From Paramacrobiotus metropolitanus (taxonomy: Eukaryota; Tardigrada; Eutardigrada; Parachela; Macrobiotidae): a DNA stretch of 64,000 nucleotides. Below the pieces are notes generated by a model. It ran no database searches. It saw only the letters and a list, made by a program, of their open reading frames with translations, and was not told where the DNA came from. Each line of letters opens with the position of its first letter. The first letter of the stretch is position 1. Positions 39,173 to 52,560 of this stretch are shown piece by piece. The stretch is taken from contig NW_026570229.1 in assembly GCF_019649055.1 (NCBI RefSeq), forward strand, positions 806,001 through 870,000. The letters are read 5' to 3'. A program made the translations under genes and the position numbers.

Positions 39173-40323
39173 TCATGGTCCACTGTTCTCGCTTATTCGG
39201 GATAAATGCTCCAACAACTGACGCGCAGATGTTCTCTGGTTATTGGCGATGCGCAGGCAGTTGCGAACACACGCGGCGAGCTCGGCAGGCACGGCCGCTG
39301 CATCAAAGACTACGGGAACAAACCCTTGCATTACCGCTACCCCGTAAACCCAGTCGCTGATGGATTGACTCGCACCCAGCACTTTTCCGCTGACCGGATG
39401 CTGCAGTGTTTCTCTATAATCGCCCGTAATTGCGCGGATCAACTGCAGCAAGACACATCCCACGCTCCAGACGTCCGTAGACGAATCGGGCATCGTGGGC
39501 CACGTGATGAGGGTTTCCGGGGGTCCTATCGCACGCACCATTTCGGGAGACATGTAGCGCTCGCTGCTGCGGAAATGCTCGCTGTTAAGCGAGCTGACAC
39601 TGCAGAGTTGCAGAGTAACGAGGCCATCCCAGTCGGATATACGCAGAGTACCGCGTTGGGCGTTGGAGCCATCGATGAGCACGTTAGAGGGTTTCAGGTC
39701 GCCGTGAGTTATGCCGTTCTCGTGCAGGAACGCCAGTCCACTAGCCAAGTCCAGTGCGTGGCAGATGGCGTCCCCAACATTCAGAAGGATTCCGCTGTCT
39801 TTCATCTTTTTCAGCTCACTTTCTAGGTTCCCGGCTAAAATAGGACACCAACAATTTTACTTTCTTAATGAAAAATTTCATGTTAGATTAACCACGATAA
39901 TCCGTCTTCGCAACTTCTTCAGTCGGTAAGAATACAGATGTAGACTGTGCTCATCCGAGCAACCAGAATCGTATATGTACTGTACGTACCACGATAATAG
40001 TCCATGATGAAGTTCACCGTTACGCTACCAAGTGTGGGTATAATGGTGATTTTATGATAGTTCACCAAGTGATCGTGTTTCAGCTTCAGCATCGTTTCGA
40101 ATCCCTCCTGCAGCTTGGCATAATTTTCTCGATTTTCCACAAACTTCTTCTCTTTTATATTGAAACATCTCATAGCAACAACGTCAGGTCCAACATAATT
40201 GCCACGCTCCGTAATGCTGGCTTTGTAAACCTCGCCGAAGCTGCCTGATCCCATGAAGTTACGATCTTCGTATTGATACTCACAATTGCTCCCAAAACAC
40301 ACAGTTCGAAGCTGCGTCGACAT
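39173..40323 (-). CDS. Kinase-like twin A, two exons, 331 aa
   Basis: Exons are 40323-39990 and 39834-39173 with a 155-base intron (donor GTACGT, acceptor TATTTTAG). The start MSTQLRTVCFGSNCEYQY is followed at once by the Gly-rich loop (MGSGSFGEVYKAS). The beta-3 position reads VVAMR, Arg in place of Lys. The catalytic loop is HGDLKPSNV, the DFG site is DWD, and YMSPEM and TDVWSVGCVLLQL follow. The protein is the same length as its twin at 43507-44907. It lacks a leader and should be intracellular. The Lys-to-Arg change usually abolishes or weakens catalysis, so it may be a pseudokinase. It is transcribed away from its twin. Confidence 0.85.
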
Positions 40324-43300
40324 TGTGCTCCGGAAACAGGCACTGACGGATCGCTGCTAAAAAAGCAAGCAATTGGTTTACTTTGTATGATGCTGCAGCT
40401 TTTCGTTGGGAAATTTATTCGAAATCGCCAGCGTATTAAACTTCACTCATATCAATTACCATTTTCCCGCTGGGCTCACTACGGCTTCGTTTATGAAGCG
40501 GGCTGACTAGCACGGGACTGTAATGCACGCTGTCTGCACTCACTAGATTTGTCGTGGCGCTGAGTCAGCGGCGGCACACGTGAAAGCACTTGTGTCACAT
40601 TATTGAATTATACGACTCAAGAGCTCACAGACTGCAGACGTCAGCCTACAGCCACAAAAATCACTCTGATTTCCTGATTGCCGAGTCGTGATCAGATCTT
40701 TCGAAACAGTCATCTTATGAAGGTGCGCACACGGGAATCACGATGCTCTAATTTCTCTATTCCTACTGTTTCGTTCGACTTGACGTTGAGTCACCGGCAG
40801 CAAGTGTGATTGTAAACGAAGTAATGATATCAGGCTTATTATCAGCAACTGAGCGGTGACCAGATTGCGTTGCTAAAACCGCACGGCTAAAACTTTTTAG
40901 CTGACTCACTTCCCTCTGTAGTTTATATGATCTTCTCCGGCGGCAGGCGTGAAAGTACCCGTATCTTGGTGAACCATCAGCGCTTCCATGACCGCTGAGA
41001 GATCGAGAATTATTCGTATTACTAAAAAAGAGCACCTAGCGAGGGTTACTTTTTCGGTCTTACTGCTGTTCATAACAGATAATCGACAACTGAATTCGGG
41101 AAACAATAGTTTGAAAATGTCGTTTGCTGGCATGCAGTGCGTTGGCAGAGTACTGGTGCCTGTGTACGAGCGTTTCTCTTGCGTTTTTTCGTTGTTTCGA
41201 CAGACCGGTCGTTTGCCAGGGACTTTTATGAAAATAAAATCCATTCCAATTTCCCAATGCACCAGCTACTGGTTCGCTTGTCTCCCATCATAACAGTTGG
41301 CACAATAATTCTGTCGCAAAGCGATCGTGTAAACGCTGATACATAATTCACCGAGCGACGGGTGCAATGTGCATTCACGCATGCTGCCGGCGGATTACTG
41401 GACGTCAAGTTGTATAAAGTGGAGAGGGAAGTGAGTCAGCAAATAATTTCTAGCCATGCCTTCTCAGCAACAAAGCAGAGACATAATTAGTAACACAAAA
41501 TTCAGACTGGGCACATTATTTCCACGTGCGCACCTTCGTAAACTGACAATTTCAAAAATGCTGGTCAACACTCAATAATAGCTGACTAGTAGACCCCGCG
41601 CAAACTGCGCGAAATAAATCAGCGATGAACTGCTATTTAGGAAAACTACAAACCCAGGACTACAAAATTATTAGTTTTTGGAAAGTAGCAGTGAGCCTGC
41701 ATCACACTTCACTAATTAATTGTTTTAAAGTCTTTTATTGAAAACAATTTCCCGTCCCGCTGGCTGCAGAATTTACCTTCTTAGACCCGAGAATTTGAAA
41801 TTTTCCAAGAATATCTGACCGTTGAATTTGCAATTTTAAAACAACTTTTTAAACTTGCCCCAATCAGTCAGCAGCAAATTCCGGTCAGTTTTTAAGAACT
41901 GCATATAAGAAGAAGCTCTTTAATTAGTGGAACGTTTGACTCCTTATCACCCCTGTGATCCAGATACTTAATAAATTTCAGTCTGTCCATCGTGACGGGC
42001 CACTGACGGACACAATATCCAGTGAGACGACGGTACCTTTTTACTGTTTAGAATAAAAATACCTTCCAATGTTCAGTTTCCTCATACTGCTTACACACTA
42101 AGGCAAATTGTTTAGGTCGCATGACGTATGACTACTACTGAGTACAAAATTTCATTGTACGGTACAGGTTCTGCCGTTAAGTAACGTCGAAAACGTTTTG
42201 TGCCGGGGTGCTATAACTTTCGCTTTTTTCGGATTTTTTGATTCATTTGTTTGTTTTAAGTTGTAATATAGCGTTTTAGATTTTCATAAAACCTTTTGTT
42301 TCGACGTTCCTCAGATTCTTTCTGAAGAATATTCACCCCCGCTGCGGACATCCAAAAAGTCGAAAAAGACGTTCCCCCCTCTCTCCCGGAAAAAAATCTG
42401 GGCGCCCGTCCCCATGGGCGGTGTTTAGACTCAATTCCCACGCCCTCTGGGGCTGATACACGCTGTTTTGCTCGAACAATATTTTCGGTCGAACACCAAA
42501 ATTCGCAAAAATTGACTCTCAGAGTCTTTAAAAAAAGTGTTTGCACGCCAGGAATCACTGATCGTTAGTAATCGCGGTAATTAGTGCAGCAAGGCCAGCA
42601 CTTAATGTTTTTGCAAACCCAGCCACCCCGGGAAGCAGTTGAGATATTAAATCTAACCAACCCGCTGCGGAAAGCAGCTGTTTTATCTTTGGAATTTGAG
42701 TCGTTCGGACTCCAACTCGTTCCAACTTCGCAGGAGATTTCGCATGCTCAGTCTTTAAAAGTATCACTCTTACATTTTTTAAAAAACTAACTCTTGATAA
42801 AAAACTTATGAACTTAAGGCAATCGGATAACTTACGGACACCAGAGTTCCATCAAGTGTAGATGGAAGCGTTTCCTATGCTTTTCGTGACAGTGGTGGCG
42901 TGGGTAGGTTTGCAGTGGTGGGTTCTCCACTTTTCCCGTAGACCTTGTATGTTAGGTTCTTTTAAGATTTTCTCTGAAATTTTACGTGCTTTAAAAAAAA
43001 CTGACGGGTTTCTGCAAATCTGGAAACTCGCGGCTATTGAATGACATATAGACAGCAAAGTTTGGTTCAGTGGCTCGCTCAAAAAAGGGAGACAGAAATG
43101 GAATTCGCTAAGGCTTATTTTATTAATATATAGGATAATAAGATTACGTATATTAATTTTTAATTTGGTTTACTGTGACTGACTTCTGCATTGCTGCCCT
43201 CGTATCATTTCAGTCAGGTGCAAGTGCCTTCATGCTCGCAGCCGGTGACTCAGCGCCACGTCGTATATAGAGGGAAAGCCTGACTGTGAGCTGCATTCCC

Positions 43301-43506
43301 GTGCTTCTAAAGCCGTTTTTTCACAATCGAAGCCTTGCAAATTCAATGGAAGTACCGTGATTGCTATGCCAGTATGCCTATGTACAATTTATTACGCCGG
43401 CGCTTGCGAATAAATTTATCAACAAAGAGCTGCTCTTCTTTCAGAATTTAATTGATCACTCCCTCCTAGCTATCGATTCCGTCAGCGCTTGTTTCCGCAA
43501 CATAAT
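40324..43506. other. Region between the divergent kinase twins
   Basis: About 3.2 kb that should hold both promoters. An 18-base perfect inverted match (40900-40917 and 41423-41440, GCTGACTCACTTCCCTCT and complement) lies in a broader imperfect inverted similarity, consistent with an inverted duplication. Repeat family R copy 2 lies at 42886-43140. No gene was recognised. Confidence 0.5.
42886..43140 (+). repeat. Dispersed repeat family R, copy 2
   Basis: Diverged copy of 22350-22605, sharing TTGTATGTTAGGTTCTTTTAAG-like sequence, ATTGAATGACATATAGACA and the end GCTAAGGCTTATTTTATTAATATATAGG. No coding potential. Confidence 0.6.
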
Positions 43507-44907
43507 ATGTCGATTCTACCTGCGTGTTTTGGAAGCACTTGCCAGTATCAATACGATGATTGTGACTTCATTGGAAAAGGAAGCTTTGGCAAGGTTTACA
43601 GAGCCAGCATTACGGAGCGAGGCAACTATGCTGGGTCAGATGTTGTTGCTGTAAGATGTTTTTATGTACACGGGAAGAGATTTTTGAAGAATCCAGAAAA
43701 CTATGCCAGACTGAGGGAAAGATTTGAAAAGATGCTGGAGCTGAAGCACGGCCACTTGGCAAACTATCATCAAATCTCCATTATCCCCACACTTGGTAGT
43801 GTAGATGTAGATTTAGTCATGGACTATTATCCTGGTAAGTAATAAATGTAAGTATATGTAAAACATTTTTTACGCAAGGTATTGAGATTGTTATGCTGAG
43901 TACATCATTCCCTTAGAGTAGTGTTGCTTTATTAAGTAAGCATTATCCATCAAAGTATCATAAGGTGCGACCTGGGTCAGACACTACATTGTTAAAATTT
44001 TAAACATATTGAAAAAACAAATAATCTCTTTCATCTCTTGGCATTTACTATATTCTCCGTTGCCTTTTCCTTATTCAACGCCGAAGTAAACTTTTTTCTG
44101 GTAAGTTGATAGATCTGCGGTATTCTGTAAATCTCGCGAATCATGTTTAAAGACGGATTATGCGTGATTTAACGCAATACTAATGTCGAATTTTTGGTTT
44201 GTCATTGAGAAGGTAAATTTGTTCGTTGTCCGATTTTAGCAGGCAACCTGAAAATTAAATTGGAAGGGATGAAAGACAGCGGAATCCTTCTGAATGTTGG
44301 AGATGCCCTCAGTCACGCACAGGACCTGGCTGACGGACTGGCGTTCCTGCACGAGAACGGCATAACTCACGGCGATCTGAAGCCAGGAAACGTGCTAATC
44401 GATGGCTCCAACGCCCAACGCGACATTCTGCGCATATCCGACTGGGATGGCCTCGTTACACTGCAACGCTGCAGCGTTACATCGCTTGATTACGAGCATT
44501 TCCGCAGTAGCGAGCGCTACATGTCGCCGGAAATGTTGCGTGCGATAGGACCATGGGAAAACCTTACCTCGTGGCCCTCGATGCCCGGCTCGGCCACCGA
44601 CGTGTGGAGCTTGGGATGTGTCTTGCTGCAGTTGATTCGCAGTATCACGGGCAATTACAGAGAATCACTGCAGCATCCGGTCAGTGGAGTGGTGCTGGGT
44701 GCTACTCAAGCTATCACGGACCTGGCTTTTTCGAAAGCGGTAAATGAAGGGTATATTCCTGTCGTCTGTGACGACGCGCCTGTTCCATCGGAGCTAGCCG
44801 CCTGCACTCGCAACTCCCTTTGTTTCGCCAGTAGCCAGAGAATATCTGCGCGGCAGCTGTTGACTCAACTGTCCCAGACCAACGAGAACCACAAACCGTT
44901 AACGTGA
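43507..44907 (+). CDS. Kinase-like twin B, two exons, 331 aa
   Basis: Exons are 43507-43834 (donor GTAAGT) and 44240-44907 (acceptor GATTTTAG); 328+668 = 996 bases, the same total as twin A. I chose the ATG at 43507 rather than 43489 because it aligns with the twin A start. Motifs: IGKGSFGKVYRAS, VVAVR (Arg in place of beta-3 Lys), HGDLKPGNV, SDWDG, YMSPEML and TDVWSLGCVLLQL. The two proteins are strongly similar throughout and share the intron position and phase. Conservation of two intact frames with the same active-site changes suggests a selected function, perhaps as scaffold or regulator of another kinase. Confidence 0.85.
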
Positions 44908-45188
44908 TTGGCTTACGGTCCGTGTTTCACACATAAAGACCGGCTTGTGGGAGTACTCACATCGCATGTACATCTTATTACTATTATTATTATTGTTTTT
45001 CGCTTTCTCCCACGTCACTGCGGTTGTTGTTTGCGATTCGCATGTTCTTTATCTTGGTAGCAGTGTATATGCTCCTCGGAGTCTATATAAGTTTCTGTTC
45101 TTGCTAATATTGGTATCAGACTTGCGGGTTCTAATCTTGAGACTTGTTTGCTAGCTTTCCAGTTGTTGTGGAATTCGTTGAGAGTTAA

Positions 45189-45868
45189 GGGAAGTGGCCC
45201 GGTACATGGTACCAAATTCGTGTACATGCACGAAATCTTTCACTTTCGCGCACTCCCAAACCCTATTTTCTCTTGTTTTATGACATTCTGTAGCCAAATG
45301 ATTGGTATACACAGGCCTGAAAACCGTTTGCGCGCGCAACATCCGGTTCGCGAGTTGTGGCTGTTCGAAAATTCCAAAAAGTTTAAATGCGTTCAGATGT
45401 ACCAAAAGTCTCATTAAGGACCGATCTCCCTCAAATTTTGCAAGTAAATGCACATAACCACGAATAACGTTTTTACACCGATCCACTGTTCTAGCATGTT
45501 TTTCAAATTTTAAAATGAATTTCAAAAATTTTAAAATTCATTTTAAAATTTGGAAAAACTCATGGAGGACTGGATCGGTGTAAAAACGTTCTTCATGGAC
45601 ATGCGCATTTACATGCAAAATTTGAGGGGAGATCGGTCCATAATGAGACTTTTGGTACACCTGAATGCATTTAAACTTTTTGGAATTTTCTAACGTCCAT
45701 ATCTCCCGAACCGGATGTTGCGCGCACAAACGGTTTTCACGCCAGTGTATACAAATCTTCTGGCTACAGAATGTCATAAACCGAAACAAAAATGTGTTTG
45801 GAAGTGTGCGAAAGTGAAAGTTTTCGTGCATGTACACGAATTTGACACCATGTACTGGGCCACCTCCC
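45189..45868. mobile_element. TTAA-flanked fold-back transposon, copy 2
   Basis: 680 bp; arms of about 320 bp in inverted orientation around an AAATTTTAAAATGAATTT centre near 45510-45550. Ends GGGAAGTGGCCC and GGGCCACCTCCC. TTAA at 45185-45188 and 45869-45872. It is the best-preserved member of the family. Confidence 0.85.
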
Positions 45869-46155
45869 TTAATAAGAGACAGCGTCTTTTAAGGTTCTTT
45901 GATGTTTGTAATCATATACGGATTATTGCATAGCAAAACATGGTATGATCGAGACACAATCGTCCTTCGCTATTATTTGACCCACGCACTGCCTACGACC
46001 GGAAGTTGGGAGACTTAGGGTTGCAATTAGGGATTCCTGAACCTTATGTCCTGATCAGTTTCTGTCCAGTTTATCACAGTCAATAAAACACCGGGCGGCA
46101 CAACGTCAGTCCCCTTCAGCCACGGAAAGTCTTGTGTCTGGGACGTCACTTGCCC

Positions 46156-47487
46156 GTAGTGTTGCCGTACGAAAATGTTTTCGTATTCGTTATCGTAACG
46201 CATACGAATTCAACGTGACTTTTAGTTATCGTAACGAAAACCAAAAGTCAAAGAGTTTTCGTTACGATTACGAAAACTATCTGAATTTTAGTTTTCGTAA
46301 CGATAACTAAAATTCAAGGATTTTTCGTCTTCGTAACGAACGAAAATGTTTTTGTAGCTTTTCGTATGGCTACTTTACAGTATATGATAAATAATTTAAC
46401 GAAAGTTGAAAACAGTTTCAGTTTACTTGCGGTTTCAGCTGGAGATTCTCAACAAGATTACGAAATGCACAACGACTATCAGCGCGTTGTCTCAAGGCTG
46501 GTTGTCACCGATAATTTGTCAATATGCGGTGTTCTTTGAAATTACTCCGATTCATCTGGGAATGATACAGCGTATTGGAACTTTGTTTTATAGTTTACGC
46601 CAATTGTTTAAGTCTATTACGTCTGTTTTATTGTTTACATGTATCATTTTCAAATTTTCCATTGGAAATGCGTAATAACTTTTACTCGTACAAATTACAA
46701 TTATAGCGCTCAGCGCTGCTAACTTATCATTCTTTTATTTCGTGTAACTCTTTGCCTACTTATTTTTTTAAAATTTATTTCGAACTGCAATTACACCATA
46801 AGCTTCGATTATTTTACAGAAGTCTGACTTGCTACCGCAAACTGAAGTTTAAGCCAAAATGTTAAATACTTACATGGTTAATAATAAAATTGGACTTCAA
46901 ATTAACCTATCCGGATCAGAACTTCATTCGTACTAATTAACATCAGTAATTTCATTTTTTTATAAAGGTTGCTCCATTGGACACGAAAATTAAGAGTCAA
47001 TATTTTAAACCATTTTTCAGTCCGCTTTTAAGAATGATTCGGTATTCTTTACCTGATCGTCGTTGAACGTTTAGCCTTCTGTTTAAAAGTAGTGTTATAA
47101 CTATAATATCAGTTTTATCAGCACGCAGCTATATAAATATGATTTCCACGTCCCACGTTTCTTATACTCGTATTGCGTCGTTACTCGTTATTATATTTAT
47201 TATTTTTAACATCTTCAGCAAAAATTTAAAGCTTTTAATTAGTGCTCCCGAATAAAAAGATTTTCGTATTAATTTTCGTAACGAAAACGGAAACACCCGA
47301 AAGTTTCGTTTTCATAACGAAAACTGAAAGTTCCGGAGTTTTCGTTTTCGTTACGAAAGCTGAAAGTCGGGTAATTTTCGTTTTTGTTACAAAAACGAAA
47401 AGTACCCGACTTTTAGTTTTCGTTACGATAACGATAATTATACGAAATCGTATACGAAAAGGTTTTCGTAACGAACGGCAACACTAC
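46156..47487. mobile_element. Non-autonomous DNA element with repetitive TIRs
   Basis: The ends are GTAGTGTTGCCGT and its complement ACGGCAACACTAC. About 200 bases at each end are packed with TTTTCGTTACG/CGTAACGAAAA motifs in both orientations, so the termini can fold extensively. The about 900-base interior is AT-rich and non-coding. The target duplication is unclear (TA possible). Superfamily undecided. Confidence 0.75.
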
Positions 47488-49365
47488 AGTTGCCGAGATA
47501 GTAAGATACCATGACCATCACCTATACCGCGAAGAAGAAAAAACTGCACAAAAATTTCAGTCATACTCATACAGAGTAAACGACCACGTGTAACGTCTGT
47601 GCATTGACTGTCACCTTTGTGACTCATGCTTGCATTTTGCAAACTGATGGTTCAAAGCGGATCAAACCAAATACTGTCATTTCTAAGCGGTCCAGAGGAA
47701 AAGCGCTTAAGCTCCAGCAGCCACAACCGCAAATTTCTTTGGTAGATTGGCTGATTTGCAACATAACTTTCTAGTTGCCGTCAAGAGACTATTCTTGTTT
47801 AATGATTGATCTGAATGTTGTGTACATATTTTGGAAAATTGTTGCTGTTGCAGTGTTGCGGGTGTCTGCAGCCTCGAACTGGACTCTGCCCTGAATCTGT
47901 GCGGACGTTAGACAATTAAACCTTAGAGTAAACCTTTAACAAGAATAGCAAATTAGATTAGAATGTAGGCTAATGCGTTGTCTTGTCTTAAAATAAAGCA
48001 CTTCATTCACAGGTTCCCCAATAATTATTTCGATGATGCTAATTATTACTAGTATAAAGGTCGTAACCGCCCTTAGTGCAAGCGAGCGAGCGTGTAAATT
48101 TTTCTTGTTGTAAAAGACTCGGTTGGGTAAGACTGCATCACTGGAACAGAAGTAGTCAGTTTTCGCCACCAATACGATGCCGAAATGATATCATTATTTT
48201 TATGCCGTTTGCGAAACTATGCCGATACAATATGTTATTTTTGAATGTTTTTTATTTTTGATTCCGTTAAAAAAAGTATAATATTCTTCGAGCTTCGTAC
48301 TTGTGCATGCGTTCCAAGAAACTGAATTCCGAATTTCGTAAGATGAAATGGTTTCTGGTTGGCTGAAAATTGCGTGTAAAAAGATAGAAGATGTATTTTT
48401 ATAACGCTCAAATTTCTTCTAATTAACGTTTCACGTAAAACTAAATTCCAAAGTTTAAAAATTTAAATTTTTTTGGTACTACGCAGGAGGGGGGGGGAAG
48501 CTGAGACGCTTGAGCTAACCAAGCCAAAGGCATTTCAGATTTGTGTGTTGGCCAAAATAATTTTTGCGGTTACGCTCGGCATTGTAGAGCCGATTGTGAG
48601 TCGACAGTCGGCGTGATTGACTGGCATAAGTTTACCGCTATCCACCAGTCTGTCTAGGTCTCTCCGTACTCCCGCACGCAACCCAACGCGATACGAGCGT
48701 GTCGCCACCTTTGGACATCTCATTCCGTAATATAAATGATAATGCTAATCCAAATAATTATAACGACCTAGCGGGTCACAATGAAGGACTGCCACACGAT
48801 CAGATGTGACCACGCAAGCCACTGCGACGCGGGCACTACTAATATAAATACCCTATCGCACATAGCCGTCCATTTCGCACCAGATTCTTTATTTTAGGAT
48901 ACTGGTCGTTGCTCTAAATTTGTAAAGACTTTATGCAAATCGCCAACAGAGCCGATTTAATGGGAACGTTCAACTTTTACGCGTATATTGGACCAGAGGA
49001 CTTAGAGCCTGTTCAGGATTCGCAACCCAGGCCATTACCCGTCAAGTACAATCGTTTGCACAGGTTGAATTTCCAAACCTACCGCTTGCAGAGAATAAAC
49101 AAAACATAACATGCTAATGGAAGAGATTTCCCAACGCAACCGCAATTAAGAGCGAAAAATATGCAAAATGGTTTGGGAGCTCAATTCATTTATCAGACGG
49201 CTTTACTAAACATAGTCCACGTCACTACACTTCTGACGACCTTGATTCGCCATTCACGCTGCACCGCAGTCGTTGACTAACCATAAATCAGTGATTTTCT
49301 CCAAAATATTTTAACAGTTCGGGACGGTCTATCAAACCAATTTTTGGTGGAAAATTAGGAACTTA
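47488..49365. other. Interval without recognised gene
   Basis: About 1.9 kb without a supported gene. TATAAATA near 48841 is TATA-like but no coding exon with clear splice sites follows. Confidence 0.4.
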
Positions 49366-51172
49366 GGGCCCGTTCACGCGTACACCTATCTATCTTAATT
49401 GCTTAGTGGGATGTGACTTCAACCGGGGACACCCACCTAATTGCATTAGGTCCCAAAATTGCGTTCACGCAGCACACTTATGCTAACGTTGATTACCTAG
49501 CTCTTAATTGATAGATAGCAATGCGTTGCCTTAACAGTGCTTTCCTATCGAAAGGTACCTTTTCGTTTGCTCCGTAGACACAATGGATAAGCCATATAGG
49601 AACCACTTGAGGTTCCTATTTGTATGGACATATACGCTTTTCTGGTTAAAATGCTTTCAGAATGATTATGTAATGACCTAAAAAGATGTTTTGATTCAGG
49701 ATATGATAACTTGAGTCGTTAATTACCATTGCAGAGTATTATCGTACATTATCATGTAAAGCACATACAACCTATTTGCCGTAAAGATCACATTTTAAAC
49801 GAAAGCATGCGTTTGTTTTAGATTTGTAAAGGCAAAACTGCAACAAGCGCGGACAGTTTGAATGCGCGCGGTCTATATTATAATTATTTTTAAAAACACG
49901 AATTCTTTTAGCACGGATTCATCTAATTAATCATTAGTTCGAGTCTGTGTGTTGCTGGCAGACACAATGTGTAAGCTGTGAACATTTAACTGGGAAAGAG
50001 TTTTAATGGGGGAAATATCGCTGGGTGCCGTACTTACTGGTAAGTAGTATTATTATTTGTGGTTGCACTTTGCAGGTAATAAATTTATCGCTAATGAGAA
50101 ACCGCTGTTAGTGGTGACAGTTGAAAATAAAATAAAAGTCTTGTGGTGTAATATCAGTTTATTTATTGAAGCATTGTCCATTGTACACTGCTTTGTAAAT
50201 TTATTGCGGTGTGCAGTTCATATTCTTCTGCCAGTGTTACTGCAGATTTACTGTAATGTAATAATTGTAATTCAATCACGAAAATAATAATTATTACTAT
50301 GAAGCGCTTAATACCTCTGCACGGCACGTAAGCATCGGCCCGCTGTATCGGCAACTGGCAACCCCCGCGGTAGCAGTAGGCAGCGATACAGGCACCCGCC
50401 CGCTGTAACGGTAGCAAATAGCCTCCCTGGGCGGCTGAGCGCTGCATAATGGCAAGCCGATATCAGGCGCATGGCAAGCCGAGATATTCAGCAATAAGTC
50501 CAACTGGATAAACTCGTGTCAGTTATCCATATCATTCATAAATTCCTATGCCCTTATTTTTTAAAAAATTATCTTCTAATTCAAAATTCAGTTTTCGTCT
50601 TTTCGATACTGTATGATTGTAAAGCTGGTTCGACTGTTTTTTTAAGCATTTTACAATTGAATTATATTTTTCAAATCCATTTTGTTATTGTAACTGCAGA
50701 CTGAATTTTTTGTAATTTCTTTCATATTTTTTCTTATCGCAAACACAAGTGGTCGCGCGCTAGCGCGACCGATACTTCCGTACCTACTACACTGCTGTAA
50801 TATGAGTAATGGTGGTTGCAAAAAAAGAACTGAAATACTGAGCTACTGTAAGCGAGATGTATTTAATCTTCGTAAACATTAGAAGTATAAAAATAATTAC
50901 CATTCTGCGGTTTTGCTGTTTTAATTTTGCGTTTCGTGTAGGTACGTAGATAGGCGGCATGTGTTCACGCAGACCCAGCTGACTATCGGAAGCGCCTAAA
51001 CATAGCTTTTATTACACCTATTCAAAGGTGCCTGTGTGAAAGCAGTTCTGCTCCTATTTAGGTATCTACTTAGAAGAGCGTGCCGCGTTTACGCATACTG
51101 CAAAGAAACCGGCTGTTTTGGGCGGTGTCTCAATAGAAAAACTGATAGATAGAAGTCAGCGTGAATCCGGCC
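49366..51172. mobile_element. Possible Harbinger-like non-autonomous element
   Basis: The ends are imperfectly inverted (GGGCCCGTTCACGC at left, GCGTGAATCCGGCC at right) and both are flanked by TTA (49363-49365, 51173-51175), the target size and sequence typical of PIF/Harbinger. Several GTTCACGCA motifs recur inside both end regions. The interior of about 1.4 kb is AT-rich and encodes no transposase. Confidence 0.5.
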
Positions 51173-51175
51173 TTA

Positions 51176-52560
51176 GAAATATTACTTTTCGTGCTGGTGG
51201 TCCATGGAAAAGCAGAAAATATGTTCCGCTTAAGATCTTTAAATTTTCGCTGGATTGACAGTTGGCCAGAACTCGATGGCAATGCTTACATGGAAAGCTG
51301 CCGCATCGTTTTCTTTTACTGGCAGAAAAGCCCGTTTTATCGCACATATCTGACTATGCAGTCACTCTTCCGCAACTTCTCGCCTTCTGATTTCGGGACT
51401 GAATAAACGATTCTCCGCCGGTAGTTAACAACCCAAAAAAACCCTTTGTTTTAATTTTCTCAGTTAGTTGCTAGTCGCACAGTAGTTTTAGCAATTTAAA
51501 TCCCAGCATTTTCAAACTCACGGAAAGACTGTCTTTACTGCAGATAAATTTTACACAATAAATTTTACACAATTTTACAAGATAAATGCAGCACAATGAT
51601 TTGCACAAACCGTGTATGCCGATTTTGCCACACAGGATCCCAAACACACATTTGTGTTTTAGAGTTCAATGTTTTTCGTAAAGGCTGGTTAGGCTTAATT
51701 TATTGCGCAAACGATTTATCGGTTCAACACCTTATTTGATGTCTGTTGGCAGCGGCAACGCAGGTAACAATAACGCAGTAGCGGTTACTAAATGGAAGAC
51801 TTTCTTGGGTAAAGGGTACCATGTTTTTCTATGGTTTTCAGTTTTATTCGGGTAATTTTATTCTGGAGCAAAACAACGGTCGAGCAACTCGTACTTACCA
51901 TGGTTTTGAACACCAAGTGCCCGTTTCCCGCATATGATTATGGCTGGTAATCCACGGACGTTTTTGGTCTCAACATACTAACTCAACTCGACCTGGTGCG
52001 AAAAAGTTCTAGTGTTTGGGTATTTATTTGACTAAGCTTCTTAGAATCTTAGGTTTACAAAAAAAGTTCATGGATCGCGTGATTATTTTCAAAATAAGTC
52101 TACAACAATTTCCTCGAAAGTTTCAAAATTTAAGAATTTTGTTAAAAGTCGTTTCAAAATCAGGGAATTTCACCACTTTACTTACTATATTAAAGCTTAT
52201 CCAATATACGCGATGCTCGTGAGGGCAAGGCCACGTGATTGAATTTCTGTGAACAATGGTGTATGTAATAGTAAAGACCTTTGAGGTAGATCTCATTTTT
52301 TTCTCCGCAAAGAATCGTGAACGTTAAACGTTGGAGTTTATTTTTTTGTTCTTTTGTATTCAGATTTATATAATCCTTCAGAAATGAGCCTGTTTTAAAG
52401 TTTGAAATAGGGAGTTGCAACCCAAGGCGAGAAACTGTGATTCAGCAGTGAAACAATTCGTTTCCAATTTGCAAAACTGATATCTAAAATTTCATGCAGA
52501 ATTTATTAAAATTTTGTTATTATTATCGAAAAATGTTTGAAGTAAAAAAAGTAAATGTTT
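51176..52560. other. Interval without recognised gene
   Basis: An 81-codon frame at 51161-51406 overlaps the element end and has no recognised domain. Nothing else could be supported. Confidence 0.4.
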
